This document shows positions 1-8,431 of a stretch of DNA of 36,961 nucleotides, in pieces; position 1 is the first letter of the stretch, and the number at the start of each line of letters is the position of its first letter. The stretch comes from Candidatus Gastranaerophilales bacterium (lineage in GTDB: Bacteria; Cyanobacteriota; Vampirovibrionia; Gastranaerophilales; Gastranaerophilaceae): the NCBI GenBank assembly GCA_944323365.1, contig CALUSG010000012.1, positions 1-36,961 of the forward strand. Direction: 5' to 3'. The translations under genes were made by a program, and so were the position numbers. Below the pieces are notes generated by a model, which worked only from the letters and a program-made list of their open reading frames with translations, did not search any database and was not told the origin of the DNA.

Positions 1-751
1 AACTATTAGTAACATCTTTGTAGATTCCCGGAACAAATACCGGCATCATTTCATTTCTAATTCTTTCGTGAGCTTGCTGCGGAGTCATACGCCAATTTGT
101 CGGACAGGTTGACAAAATCTCTACAAACCCGAAGCCCAAACCTTTAAGTTGAACCTCAAATGCTTTTTTTATTGCCTGCTTAGCTTTTCTAATATTAGCA
201 ATGGTATCAAGAGAAACCCTCGCAGAAAAAGCAGTCCCGTCACAAAGAGCAATATGTTCGGCTATTTTAATAGGATAACCATAATATTCAACATTTCTTC
301 CAAAAGGAGAAGTTGTTGTAACCTGCCCTAATAATGTTGTAGGTCCAAGTTGTCCGCCGGTCATGCCGTATGTAGTATTATTAATACAAATAGCAGAAAT
401 TTTTTCACCTCTCAATGCCGAATGAAGACTTTCTCCTATCCCGATAGAAGCAAAATCACCGTCGCCGGAATATGTAAACACAAATTTATCCGGATTCGCA
501 CGTTTAACACCTGTTGCGACAGCCAATGCTCTGCCATGAGGAGCTTCTATTGCATCCATATCCAAAAAATCATATATCGTTACGGAACAACCTATTGAAG
601 TTGCTGCAATAGTATTTTCTCTTACTCCAAGCTCATCCATTACTTCACCGATAAGTCTTATGGCAATACCATGATCACAACCCGGACAAAATGTATATTT
701 AAAATCTTTTTTAAATGAATCAGGTACTTTAAAAACTTGTGTTTCCATCAT
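1..751 (-). CDS. vorA: 2-oxoacid:ferredoxin oxidoreductase beta subunit (TPP-binding), 3' end outside window
   Basis: Beta subunit of a thiamine-diphosphate-dependent 2-oxoacid:ferredoxin oxidoreductase, which oxidatively decarboxylates a 2-oxoacid to acyl-CoA and reduces ferredoxin. Reading the minus strand from 751 gives METQVFKVP, then FCPGCDHGIAIRLIGE (substrate and cluster-proximal region) and a TPP-binding GDGD motif followed about 25 residues later by NN (YSGDGDFASIG to INNTTYGMTGGQ). The frame is open to position 1, so about 250 residues are visible and the C-terminus is missing. The start is the ATG at 751, whose ATGA overlaps the stop of the alpha-subunit gene, which implies translational coupling. 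A second ATG follows at 748. A gamma subunit gene would be expected just beyond the window. The substrate (branched-chain 2-oxoacid versus 2-oxoglutarate) cannot be settled from sequence alone, so korB is an equally valid name. Confidence 0.88.
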   Translation of the reverse strand, partial: MMETQVFKVPDSFKKDFKYTFCPGCDHGIAIRLIGEVMDELGVRENTIAATSIGCSVTIYDFLDMDAIEAPHGRALAVATGVKRANPDKFVFTYSGDGDFASIGIGESLHSALRGEKISAICINNTTYGMTGGQLGPTTLLGQVTTTSPFGRNVEYYGYPIKIAEHIALCDGTAFSARVSLDTIANIRKAKQAIKKAFEVQLKGLGFGFVEILSTCPTNWRMTPQQAHERIRNEMMPVFVPGIYKDVTNS

Positions 752-1809
752 ATCATCGCTCCCTCTACAGCCGCTTCTATATCTTCGACACTCGGCCATG
801 ATCCTACCGGTTTTCCATAGAATTCAACAGATGTTTTTCCATTTACGGCAAGCTTCACATCTCTAAGCATTTGCCCCATATTTACTTCGATTGTAAGAAA
901 TTTTTTGACTTTTTCTGACAATTCATTTATTCGTTTATTAGGGAATGGGAAAAGCGTAATAGGTCTGAAAAATCCTACTTTATAACCATTTTCACGTAAT
1001 TTTCTGATTGCAGCCTTTACGTTTCTAGCAAGGCTTCCAAAACTTACTACAATCAAATCAGCATCATCTGTATAATATTCTTCATACATAACTTCATTTT
1101 CTTCAAGTTGTTTATATTTATTGAATAAATGTCTTATATGTTCGCATTGAGGTTCTTCTAATGGCGAGTATGAACGTATTATACGAGCTTTTCTGTTTTT
1201 CGCACCTGACAATGCCCAGCTGGAATTATCTATTTCCGGATAAGGATATTCACCAAACTCAACCGGCTCCATCATTTGGCCTAAAACGCCATCTGCCAAA
1301 AGCATAGCTGGATTGCGGTATTTTTGAGCTAAATAAAATGTTTTATAGGTCAAATCAACGGCCTCTTGCACTGTAGATGGTGATAAAACTATAAGCTTAT
1401 AGTCACCATCTCCTCCGCCTATTGTTGCTTGATTATAATCGCCCTGTGAAGGAAAAATATTCCCCAATCCCGGGCCGCCACGCATAACACTTACGACAAC
1501 TACAGGCAATTCATCTGAAGCGGCATAAGATAACCCTTCCTGCATTAATGATATTGCACAGGACGATGATGATGTCATGGCCTTTTTACCTGTTGAACAG
1601 GCTCCTATGCACATATTAATAGCACCAAGTTCACTTTCTGCAGAAACATATGCCCTTTTAAGCTCCTGCATTTTTCCGCTTAAAAATTCTCCTATTTCGC
1701 TCTGCGGCGTAATCGGATAACCAAAATAACAATCACATCCTGCTATTACAGCAGCATTTGCTATTGCATAATTCCCTTTTACTAATATTTTTTCTTTACA
1801 TTTAATCAT
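748..1809 (-). CDS. vorB: 2-oxoacid:ferredoxin oxidoreductase alpha subunit (VorB/KorA type)
   Basis: Alpha subunit of the same anaerobic oxidoreductase (353 residues, normal for the separate-subunit VorB/KorA form). The N-terminal pyrimidine-binding domain shows GNYAIANAAVIAGCDCYFGY and PITPQSEIGE, the typical opening of these subunits, then SESELGAINMCIGACSTGKK and VMRGGPGLGNIFPSQGDYNQ. A C-terminal domain with DDADLIVVSFGSLARNVKAA follows. The gene sits 2 nt after the ferredoxin gene and overlaps the beta gene by ATGA, so the three form one transcript. The start at 1809 has AGGGATAATA just upstream. Known members feed reduced ferredoxin to hydrogenases or biosynthetic carboxylation in anaerobes. 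Whether the substrate is 2-oxoisovalerate or 2-oxoglutarate is not resolved. Confidence 0.88.
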   Translation of the reverse strand: MIKCKEKILVKGNYAIANAAVIAGCDCYFGYPITPQSEIGEFLSGKMQELKRAYVSAESELGAINMCIGACSTGKKAMTSSSSCAISLMQEGLSYAASDELPVVVVSVMRGGPGLGNIFPSQGDYNQATIGGGDGDYKLIVLSPSTVQEAVDLTYKTFYLAQKYRNPAMLLADGVLGQMMEPVEFGEYPYPEIDNSSWALSGAKNRKARIIRSYSPLEEPQCEHIRHLFNKYKQLEENEVMYEEYYTDDADLIVVSFGSLARNVKAAIRKLRENGYKVGFFRPITLFPFPNKRINELSEKVKKFLTIEVNMGQMLRDVKLAVNGKTSVEFYGKPVGSWPSVEDIEAAVEGAMI

Positions 1810-1811
1810 TA

Positions 1812-2024
1812 TTATCCCTTATAAACCTCTTTAATAGCCATGTCAGGACATCTCATTGCACACATTGCACAGCCCAAACATTCACCGTTTCTATCCTCAA
1901 ATTCCACAATCTTTTCACCTAGTTTGTTAGTTTTATTACTTATTTTGATGAGTTTTTTCGGACATTCATCAATGCATAAATAACAAGCCTTACACTTCTC
2001 ACTATCTATTACTATTCGGCTCAT
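1812..2024 (-). CDS. vorD: 2x[4Fe-4S] ferredoxin subunit of 2-oxoacid oxidoreductase
   Basis: Small bacterial-type ferredoxin of 70 residues. Two classic cluster motifs are visible: CKACYLCIDECP near residue 11 and CLGCAMCAMRCP near residue 50, each CxxCxxCxxxCP, so it should carry two [4Fe-4S] clusters. It is first in the operon with the alpha and beta oxidoreductase subunits and probably acts as their delta subunit or electron carrier. I chose the ATG at 2024, because GAGG lies 5 nt upstream; an in-frame GTG at 2030 falls inside that ribosome binding site. No clear promoter was found in the divergent intergenic region before it, although TACAAT occurs near 2059. Confidence 0.9.
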   Translation of the reverse strand: MSRIVIDSEKCKACYLCIDECPKKLIKISNKTNKLGEKIVEFEDRNGECLGCAMCAMRCPDMAIKEVYKG

Positions 2025-2121
2025 ATTCACCTCTTTTAAATTTTTTGTATTATTATTGTACCACTAATTTAGTAAAAATTAGACATAATCTTTACAATTG
2101 TAATAAACAAACTTAATAATT

Positions 2122-2150
2122 TTGCTTAATTAGCTATTATTCTGTTAATA
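2122..2150 (+). promoter_or_regulatory. candidate sigma-70 promoter for the coiled-coil gene
   Basis: TTGCTT (2122-2127), a 17-nt spacer and TTAATA (2145-2150), 35 nt before the start codon of the large coiled-coil gene. The -10 match is imperfect, and the region is so AT-rich that chance matches are likely. Confidence 0.35.
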
Positions 2151-2184
2151 TTAAATATGGTAGGGATATTATAAGGAAAATAAA

Positions 2185-5100
2185 ATGGCACAAACTGTAG
2201 AAGAGCTTGCAGAAATATTAGATAACATAAAACTTGAGGCTGACCAAAATGCTGAAAATTTTGAAAAACTTTTAACAGCAATCAATAATAAAATTGAAAT
2301 TATGAGCAATAACACCGAAGCCGATGATTTAATTAAAGTTTATTTAACCGAATTAAAAAAAATTCTTGAGGAACGACATTCTATTATTGTTTCCGAATTT
2401 AATAAAATCGGTAATTCGTTTGAAGCACTAAATGAAGAACAAAAATATCTTGCCAAAAATGCAGATATGGAAGAAAAATTTGAAACATTCCTTGCTAATA
2501 TGAGAAGCATAGCTCAAGAATTAATAAATCAAAAAGAAATATTAGCTCAATATGATCAAAGATTTACGGAATTTACAAACGATAAAACTGATAAAAATGC
2601 CATAATCTCAGCAGTTTCAGAAATAAAAAAAGATGTAGAAATAATAAATCAGGGTTTTGAAGCCTCTATTGCTGATATAAATTCCAATATTCAATCTATA
2701 TTCAAAAACTTAATAGTAATGGACCCTACAGCTCAAAATGATATTGTTAAAAGAGAATTAGAAAATATATACCTTTCAACAAATGCTATTTTATCAGCAT
2801 TACATAATGTCGATCAAAAAAATGAAGACTTAATTCAATATTTAAACAAGTTTGTAACAAAACAAGATTATGAAAATTCACAGGAAAAGTTAGATTATAT
2901 TATTGAAAAATCAGAGTTAATATCTGAAAAATTTAATAATCTGACTGAAAAAACAGACCTGGACACAATTATATACAAGTCATCCGAAATATCAGAAAAA
3001 ATTAATAATCTGCCTTTACGTGAAGATTTAAAATACTTTGCTGAAAAATCAACAGAAATTTCAACTCAAATATCTTTATTACCTCAAAAAGAAGATATCA
3101 AAAATATAACTGATAATACAATTCAATCTATAGAATATAAACTAGACAGTATGTCTTTACAACCCGAATTAGAAAACATTTCTGATAAGCTTGAAACTAT
3201 TTCAAACAAATTCGCACCTCTAACTGAAAAAACGGATTTGGATAAAATTATTCAATCAACTGCTCTAATTTCAGATAAAATGGATTTGCTTTCACAAAAA
3301 AATGATGTAGAGCAAATTGCCAATTTTAATAAAACACTTGAAGAACAAATTGCAAACTTACCGCAACAAAACGACTTTGCTGATTTATATAGCAGTATTC
3401 ACGAATTTTCAACAATTTTAGATACACTGAGAAACAGCCTTACTACGACAAGTGAAAACTCAAATTTACTTATAAGAGAACAGCTTGATAAATTAAACTC
3501 TGTTCTTTCGGCAGTAGTTACTGAAAATGACTTTACAGGTTTTAGACAAGATCTTGCAGATTTTATACAAAAAATTATTGATAATTCCGTAAATTTAAAT
3601 GAAAATCTAAATTTAAATAAAGACGTATTACAAAAATTAATAACAAAAATAGAATCACTTGATATACATAAAGATATTACAACTATTGCCGATGCACTTT
3701 CAGGCTTAAGAGAAACATCATCTGAAAATATTAATAGTCTAACTGAAAAAATCGACAATGTTACTGAAAAGTTAAACAACTTCAAGGATGAAACCGTTAA
3801 CACCAAATTAGACGACTTAAATGAGTCTTTAATAAATATTTCAGCCAATATCGAAAATAACCAAGCTGATATATTGGAAAAATTATCAGACGATAACAGT
3901 GAAAAATTTCAAAGCATAAATAATAATATCGATTTTTTACGAGAAACAATAGTTACTTCTCAAAGCTCTAATGAAGTCAGTTTGACAGAAAAACTGCTTG
4001 CTCTTCGGGATATGATAACAACAGGTATATCAACTCGTGATGAAAAATTTATAGAATTGCAGCAAAAACTTGATACTTATATTGAAAATGTAACAAAGAT
4101 ATCCGATAACACCGAGTTAAAAATTTGCAATTCAATTTCTGAGATTTCCGAAATAAAAACAGAACTTGAAGACATCTCAAAAGGTCTTGCTCAATGGGAT
4201 TTCGCACAAGACGAACGTGATTCAAAAATAGTAAACTTGATTTCATCGGAACTTGGTGATATAGAAGTTACTATAACTACATTACAAGACTCTATTCAGG
4301 CTGGCGTTCATCAAGAGTTATCTAAAAATGCTGAAAATGCCGAATTACAGTTAAATAACCTTATAAATTTAATTGAAAACTTTAAAAATGAATTAAATTC
4401 TGAGGACATAACATCATCCTTACAGGAACATTTTAAAGAAATAAAAGATAAAATAACAACTATTAAACAAGAAATAAATCTAGTTAATACAGATATTGTT
4501 GATGAATTGAATGCCAAAACTGAAGCAATTATGCTAGCTATTCAACCTGTAAAAAACACACTGGATATAATTATTAATTTCTTGCAAGAACAAAATTTAC
4601 AGCCAAGTGTTCCGCAGGAAGATAATTCAGCAATTTTAGCAGAAATTAGCAATATAAAAGAGTTTATTGAACAAAAATTTGATAATAATAATGATACAAA
4701 TTCTCTTGAAGAAAAAATAGGAAATATTACCGAAGAATTAAAAGAGAGTTTAGAAAATAAAATTACAGAAAGTCATGAAGATTTAAAATCTTTAATTTCT
4801 GTAGCATTAAACAATGATGATGTAAGTCTGGCATTTGATGAGCTAAAAACAGATCTATCTGATAAAGTTAATAATTTACTAAATAACAATTTAGACGCAT
4901 ACATTAAAAAAACTGAAGAAATTGCAGAACAAAATCATAATGTCACTGAACTTTTAGACATTTTAAATCAAAAAATTGATATTTTAGCTGTTTCAGAAGA
5001 GTCCGAATATCAATTAGAAGAACTTGAAGAAATAAAAAATATGATTTCTTCACAAAAAAATCTATTTGAAACTTATCAATCTGCAAATAACACTGATTTA

Positions 5101-6123
5101 ATAGAAGATAACCTCAAAGAAATCATCCAAAAAATTGATTCTATTGATTTAACAGAATTAAAAGATATGCGTGAAAGCATTATCTCGGCTATATTAAATG
5201 TATTTGAACAAATATCTTTTATTGAAGAATCTGAAGATATAAAAGACTTTGTTGAAGAAAAAACCGATGAAATCAACCAAAACTTGAATGAAGTTAAAGA
5301 ACAATTAAAACAAATTTCAAACAATGATGATGGATATTCATATACACTGCAAGATGTAGAATCCGATATTGCAAAGTTAAGACTTGTATTGAATGATTTA
5401 TCAAGTTCAACTTCAAATGATGAACTTTCAGAAATATCTAACAATATCCACAGAATAGTATCATCTGTTGAAGACTTGCAATCATCTCTAACTCAAGAAC
5501 AAATTACTGATTTAAAAACAGATTTTGAAAAATTATCAGAAGATATTTTAAGTATTAGCTCAAGAACAAATAAATTACTTTTAACCTCCGATGAATCATA
5601 TAACGCTTTAAATAACGGCTTAAATGATTTTAGTAACTTAATATACAAACTTGAGGAAAGAATTAATTATTTAGACAATAAAGAAATAAGTGAACGTACA
5701 GAACAAAAAATTGACAATATAGCAAATATAGTCACAGCTTCTGCGAATTCAGATAAGGTAATGCGTCAGGCATTAATTTATATGGGCGAATGGATTGATT
5801 CAACAAGTGAAAACATTCAAGCTCTTTACGAACAAACAAATAAGATAGATAATCTTCAGAACTCAATCGATAATGTCCAAAATTCAATAAAAATTCTTCA
5901 GGATACTTCTGAAAAGCAAAAGGATATGATTAAGATATTATCCGAAAAATTTGATGAAGAACAAGAAAGAATGGATAGAATTGAATTAAAACTTGAAAAA
6001 ATTCTTTCTGCGATTGATGATGTTGATAACTCTAAATCTACCAAAAAAATAGATAAGATAGAAAAACAAATAAATAAACTAAGCGAAAATATAGAAAAGC
6101 TGGTGTCCTATGTTGATGAATAA
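2185..6123 (+). CDS. giant cytoplasmic coiled-coil protein of unknown function
   Basis: 1312 residues, almost entirely acidic, Leu/Ile-, Asn-, Glu- and Lys-rich helical sequence with heptad character. No signal peptide, membrane segment or enzymatic motif is visible. Residues about 225-412 contain roughly seven to eight tandem repeats of 22-24 residues. Each has a charged D-hydrophobic start (for example EKTDLD, LREDL, QKEDI, QKNDV) and ends in a Leu-Pro or Leu-Ser turn. A more globular, less repetitive patch near residues 1190-1210 (MRQALIYMGEWIDST) precedes a final coiled coil. The start has AAGGA 7 nt upstream. Its last 14 nt overlap the following FAD oxidase gene. I do not recognise the family; structural, cell-shape or chromosome-organising roles are possible but not shown. 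Confidence 0.8.
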   Translation: MAQTVEELAEILDNIKLEADQNAENFEKLLTAINNKIEIMSNNTEADDLIKVYLTELKKILEERHSIIVSEFNKIGNSFEALNEEQKYLAKNADMEEKFETFLANMRSIAQELINQKEILAQYDQRFTEFTNDKTDKNAIISAVSEIKKDVEIINQGFEASIADINSNIQSIFKNLIVMDPTAQNDIVKRELENIYLSTNAILSALHNVDQKNEDLIQYLNKFVTKQDYENSQEKLDYIIEKSELISEKFNNLTEKTDLDTIIYKSSEISEKINNLPLREDLKYFAEKSTEISTQISLLPQKEDIKNITDNTIQSIEYKLDSMSLQPELENISDKLETISNKFAPLTEKTDLDKIIQSTALISDKMDLLSQKNDVEQIANFNKTLEEQIANLPQQNDFADLYSSIHEFSTILDTLRNSLTTTSENSNLLIREQLDKLNSVLSAVVTENDFTGFRQDLADFIQKIIDNSVNLNENLNLNKDVLQKLITKIESLDIHKDITTIADALSGLRETSSENINSLTEKIDNVTEKLNNFKDETVNTKLDDLNESLINISANIENNQADILEKLSDDNSEKFQSINNNIDFLRETIVTSQSSNEVSLTEKLLALRDMITTGISTRDEKFIELQQKLDTYIENVTKISDNTELKICNSISEISEIKTELEDISKGLAQWDFAQDERDSKIVNLISSELGDIEVTITTLQDSIQAGVHQELSKNAENAELQLNNLINLIENFKNELNSEDITSSLQEHFKEIKDKITTIKQEINLVNTDIVDELNAKTEAIMLAIQPVKNTLDIIINFLQEQNLQPSVPQEDNSAILAEISNIKEFIEQKFDNNNDTNSLEEKIGNITEELKESLENKITESHEDLKSLISVALNNDDVSLAFDELKTDLSDKVNNLLNNNLDAYIKKTEEIAEQNHNVTELLDILNQKIDILAVSEESEYQLEELEEIKNMISSQKNLFETYQSANNTDLIEDNLKEIIQKIDSIDLTELKDMRESIISAILNVFEQISFIEESEDIKDFVEEKTDEINQNLNEVKEQLKQISNNDDGYSYTLQDVESDIAKLRLVLNDLSSSTSNDELSEISNNIHRIVSSVEDLQSSLTQEQITDLKTDFEKLSEDILSISSRTNKLLLTSDESYNALNNGLNDFSNLIYKLEERINYLDNKEISERTEQKIDNIANIVTASANSDKVMRQALIYMGEWIDSTSENIQALYEQTNKIDNLQNSIDNVQNSIKILQDTSEKQKDMIKILSEKFDEEQERMDRIELKLEKILSAIDDVDNSKSTKKIDKIEKQINKLSENIEKLVSYVDE

Positions 6124-7486
6124 AACAATAAAAGATTTGGAAAAGATATTAACTTCTGATAATATATTATATGAATTGGAAGAACGATATGCATATGCCC
6201 AAGATGCATCTAATAACTTTGTAAGTCTTCCTGACGTTGTAGTATTTGCACAAACAATAGAACAGGTACAAGAAATTGTAAAAATAGCGAATAAATATAC
6301 AATCCCTATAATCTGTCGTGGGGCAGGTACAAACACTGTTGGAGCTTGTGTTCCTGAACACGGAGGGATTATTTTAAATTTTTCCAAAATGAATAAAATT
6401 TTGGAAATAAATAAAGAAAATATGACTGCTAAAGTACAGCCGGGTGTTGTAGTTGGAGATTTACAAACCGAAGTAGAAAAGCTTGGCCTTTACTATCCGC
6501 CTGATCCTTCAAATTTAAAAGTATCTACAATTGGAGGAAGTATTGCACAGAATTCAGCAGGAGCAAGAACCTTTAAATATGGTGCGACAAAAGATTATGT
6601 AATAGATTTGCTGGTTGTAACCGCAAAAGGTGAACTTTTAAGAACCGGCTCAAATACAATTAAAAATGCTACTGGATACAATTTAGGCAGTCTTTTTATC
6701 GGTTCGGAAGGTACTTTAGGAATTGTTGTCGAAGCTACATTAAAACTTATTCCAAAACCTCGCTGTTCAAAAGTTATTATGGCATATTTTGATACTATAG
6801 ATGAAACTATAAATGCAGTAACATCAATAATAGAACAACAAATATTACCTGCGACTCTCGATTTTATGGATAGAAATGTTTTAAAAACAATAGAACAATT
6901 TAATCCAATTGGTCTTTTAACAGACAAAGCAGCAGCTTTGATAATAGAACTCGATGGCACGCAAAGTTCCATTGAAGAACAAAAAAGCATTATTACAGAC
7001 ATACTAAGGCACTGCAATTCATCTGCAATACAGTATTCATCAACAGAAAAAGAATCTGAAAGAATATGGCAGGCAAGACGTTCTTCTATGGCAGCTTGTA
7101 CGAAATTAAAACCAAATGTAACTACCGATGATGTCATTGTTCCTAGAGGAAATTTACCACAACTTATAAACGGCATAGAAAAAATTTGTAAGAAATATAA
7201 TCTTACAGTATGTATGGTAGGACATATAGGTGATGGAAGCGTTCATCCGCAAATCCCGATTGATTTAAATAACGAAACTGAATACCAAAATTATAAGCTC
7301 GCAAAGGGTGAAATATACGATTTAACAATAAAACTAGGCGGCATAATATCAGGTGAACACGGTATTGGCAGAGAAAAACGTGAATACATTTCAAAAGTAA
7401 TTAACTCTACCGCACTAAATTACATGCGAGAATTAAAAAAAGTTTTTGATCCTAACAATATTTTAAATCCATATAAAATATTTTAA
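6110..7486 (+). CDS. glcD: FAD-linked oxidase, glycolate oxidase GlcD / D-lactate dehydrogenase family
   Basis: 458 residues, the usual length of GlcD-type flavoproteins that oxidise D-2-hydroxyacids such as glycolate or D-lactate. The FAD-binding-4 domain (about residues 35-215) has RGAGTNTVGACVPEHGGI, YYPPDPSN and TIGGSIAQNSAGARTFKYGA. The C-terminal FAD-oxidase domain carries HIGDGSVHPQIP and SGEHGIGREKREYI, the catalytic signatures of the family. It overlaps the coiled-coil gene by 14 nt; either ATG at 6110 or 6116 could initiate, and neither has a strong ribosome binding site, so coupling to upstream translation is likely. No GlcE or GlcF partner is next to it. Family assignment is firm; the substrate is not. 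Confidence 0.9.
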   Translation: MLMNKTIKDLEKILTSDNILYELEERYAYAQDASNNFVSLPDVVVFAQTIEQVQEIVKIANKYTIPIICRGAGTNTVGACVPEHGGIILNFSKMNKILEINKENMTAKVQPGVVVGDLQTEVEKLGLYYPPDPSNLKVSTIGGSIAQNSAGARTFKYGATKDYVIDLLVVTAKGELLRTGSNTIKNATGYNLGSLFIGSEGTLGIVVEATLKLIPKPRCSKVIMAYFDTIDETINAVTSIIEQQILPATLDFMDRNVLKTIEQFNPIGLLTDKAAALIIELDGTQSSIEEQKSIITDILRHCNSSAIQYSSTEKESERIWQARRSSMAACTKLKPNVTTDDVIVPRGNLPQLINGIEKICKKYNLTVCMVGHIGDGSVHPQIPIDLNNETEYQNYKLAKGEIYDLTIKLGGIISGEHGIGREKREYISKVINSTALNYMRELKKVFDPNNILNPYKIF

Positions 7487-7492
7487 CTATAA

Positions 7493-8242
7493 CTAAAACC
7501 ACGGATAATCATCTTTTATCTGCCAGCCGTCAAGGTATATGAGTTGTCCGCAATACTGCGAACCAGTATCCGTTTTACAGCTATTTAAGGTACTTAATCT
7601 TGATCCTCCATAATTATGGAATTTAAATTGTTTGTCGGAAATATTAAACCGCATATAAAATATATCTTTACCTAGTGTATTTGGTTTACTAAAACCATTT
7701 ATATCAACTAAAAATGAGATATTCCTATACTCCCGGCTTCTACATGTTCCATCGTCATTCCGGTCTGCACAAACAGATTCTAAGCCATTTCTTATTAATA
7801 CATTATTTGACAATAAAATTATATATCCAATAACACCCGAATTATCGCTTAAAGCCCCGCTTGCAGGTAAATAAAAGCCCTCGTAATTTATTCTAGATAA
7901 TAATGTATATCCATAATCTTTTGTAACTTTTATATATGGTATTAAATATTTTGTAGCAAATTTTGTTATTACATCTTCTACATTGAAATTAGGATCATCT
8001 GTCGGTGTTCCATATATCCCGGCTACTTCCCATGTTGTAGGATCACCTTCTTTTACCTGGGCCATCGTCAATGCCTGCGACAATATTGAATACGTCTGCT
8101 TCAACTTTGTTACGGTCTGACGCTTATTATAATTACTTATCAGCGTCGGAATAGTTAATGCTGCTACTACTCCTATTATTCCTAACGTTATTAATACTTC
8201 CGCTAACGTAAATGCTCTTTTTCTCTTACTATAATTCTTCAT
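7493..8242 (-). CDS. type IV pilin-like (prepilin N-terminal motif) protein, copy 1
   Basis: 249 residues from the ATG at 8242. A short basic leader MKNYSKRKRA precedes FTLAEVLITLGIIGVVAALT, the class III prepilin signal and hydrophobic helix with the conserved Glu at +5. The residue before the cleavage point is Ala rather than the usual Gly. The C-terminal half is Cys-containing and includes DINGFSKPNTLGKD, a motif shared with the second pilin-like protein of this window. The product is probably processed by a prepilin peptidase and exported as a minor pilin or pseudopilin. An in-frame TTG at 8293 extends the frame, but the promoter at 8249-8277 places the transcript start at or next to the ATG at 8242. 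If the upstream G9 tract had 10 residues, the ORF at 8412 would fuse in frame. The 3' end lies 6 nt from the convergent glcD. Confidence 0.85.
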   Translation of the reverse strand: MKNYSKRKRAFTLAEVLITLGIIGVVAALTIPTLISNYNKRQTVTKLKQTYSILSQALTMAQVKEGDPTTWEVAGIYGTPTDDPNFNVEDVITKFATKYLIPYIKVTKDYGYTLLSRINYEGFYLPASGALSDNSGVIGYIILLSNNVLIRNGLESVCADRNDDGTCRSREYRNISFLVDINGFSKPNTLGKDIFYMRFNISDKQFKFHNYGGSRLSTLNSCKTDTGSQYCGQLIYLDGWQIKDDYPWF

Positions 8243-8248
8243 ACTAGA

Positions 8249-8277
8249 ATTATAGTTTATCTTATGTTTGCAGTCAA
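8249..8277 (-). promoter_or_regulatory. consensus promoter giving a probably leaderless pilin transcript
   Basis: On the minus strand TTGACT (8277-8272), a 17-nt spacer and TATAAT (8254-8249), followed after exactly 6 nt by the prepilin ATG at 8242. Transcription should start at or within a base of the start codon, leaving no room for a Shine-Dalgarno site. The second pilin-like gene has the same spacing and hexamers at 26679-26707. Confidence 0.7.
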
Positions 8278-8340
8278 CTCCCCCAAAAAACAAATCAATT
8301 ACATTACTTAATCTCAGTGCACCTCTGAAAACCCTGTCTA

Positions 8341-8412
8341 TTAAGCCTTGAAGGGTCGCCCCCCCCCGTTACTCACCGTTAAAACGCCTGCTATATCTAC
8401 TTTTCCAACCAT
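8341..8412 (-). CDS. short SD-led ORF with G9 tract upstream of pilin copy 1
   Basis: A 23-codon ORF, MVGKVDIAGVLTVSNGGG then RPFKA and a stop at 8343-8341. It has a full AGGAGG 8 nt before its ATG and its own consensus promoter 14 nt further upstream, so it is very likely translated. Codons 16-18 are a run of nine G. With ten (or seven) G the frame avoids the stop and continues for 57 codons into the prepilin at 8242; with nine, as here, it ends early. It is therefore either a leader peptide or the out-of-frame 5' part of a phase-variable pilin gene. No homologue is recognised. Confidence 0.6.
   Translation of the reverse strand: MVGKVDIAGVLTVSNGGGRPFKA
8359..8367. repeat. homopolymer tract C9 (G9 on the coding strand)
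   Basis: Nine consecutive C on the plus strand inside the short ORF at 8341-8412, flanked by GTCG and G. The only comparable run in the window is the C10 at 26607-26616, with the same flanks, also upstream of a pilin-like gene. Such tracts slip during replication. Confidence 0.95.
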
Positions 8413-8431
8413 ACTACTGCCCTCCTATTTG

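Noticed and set aside
149-598. Two plus-strand ORFs of 60 and 82 codons
   Set aside because: They lie entirely within the oxidoreductase beta-subunit gene on the other strand, which has clear TPP-binding motifs. They have no family features.
2185-6123. Methyl-accepting chemotaxis protein
   Set aside because: The long coiled coil is reminiscent, but there is no membrane helix, HAMP domain or conserved signalling hairpin tip.
8359-8367. G9 tract as a simple sequencing error in a longer pilin gene
   Set aside because: Cannot be excluded, but the second locus has an independent C10 tract with the same flanks and the same double-promoter layout, so a biological tract is more likely.
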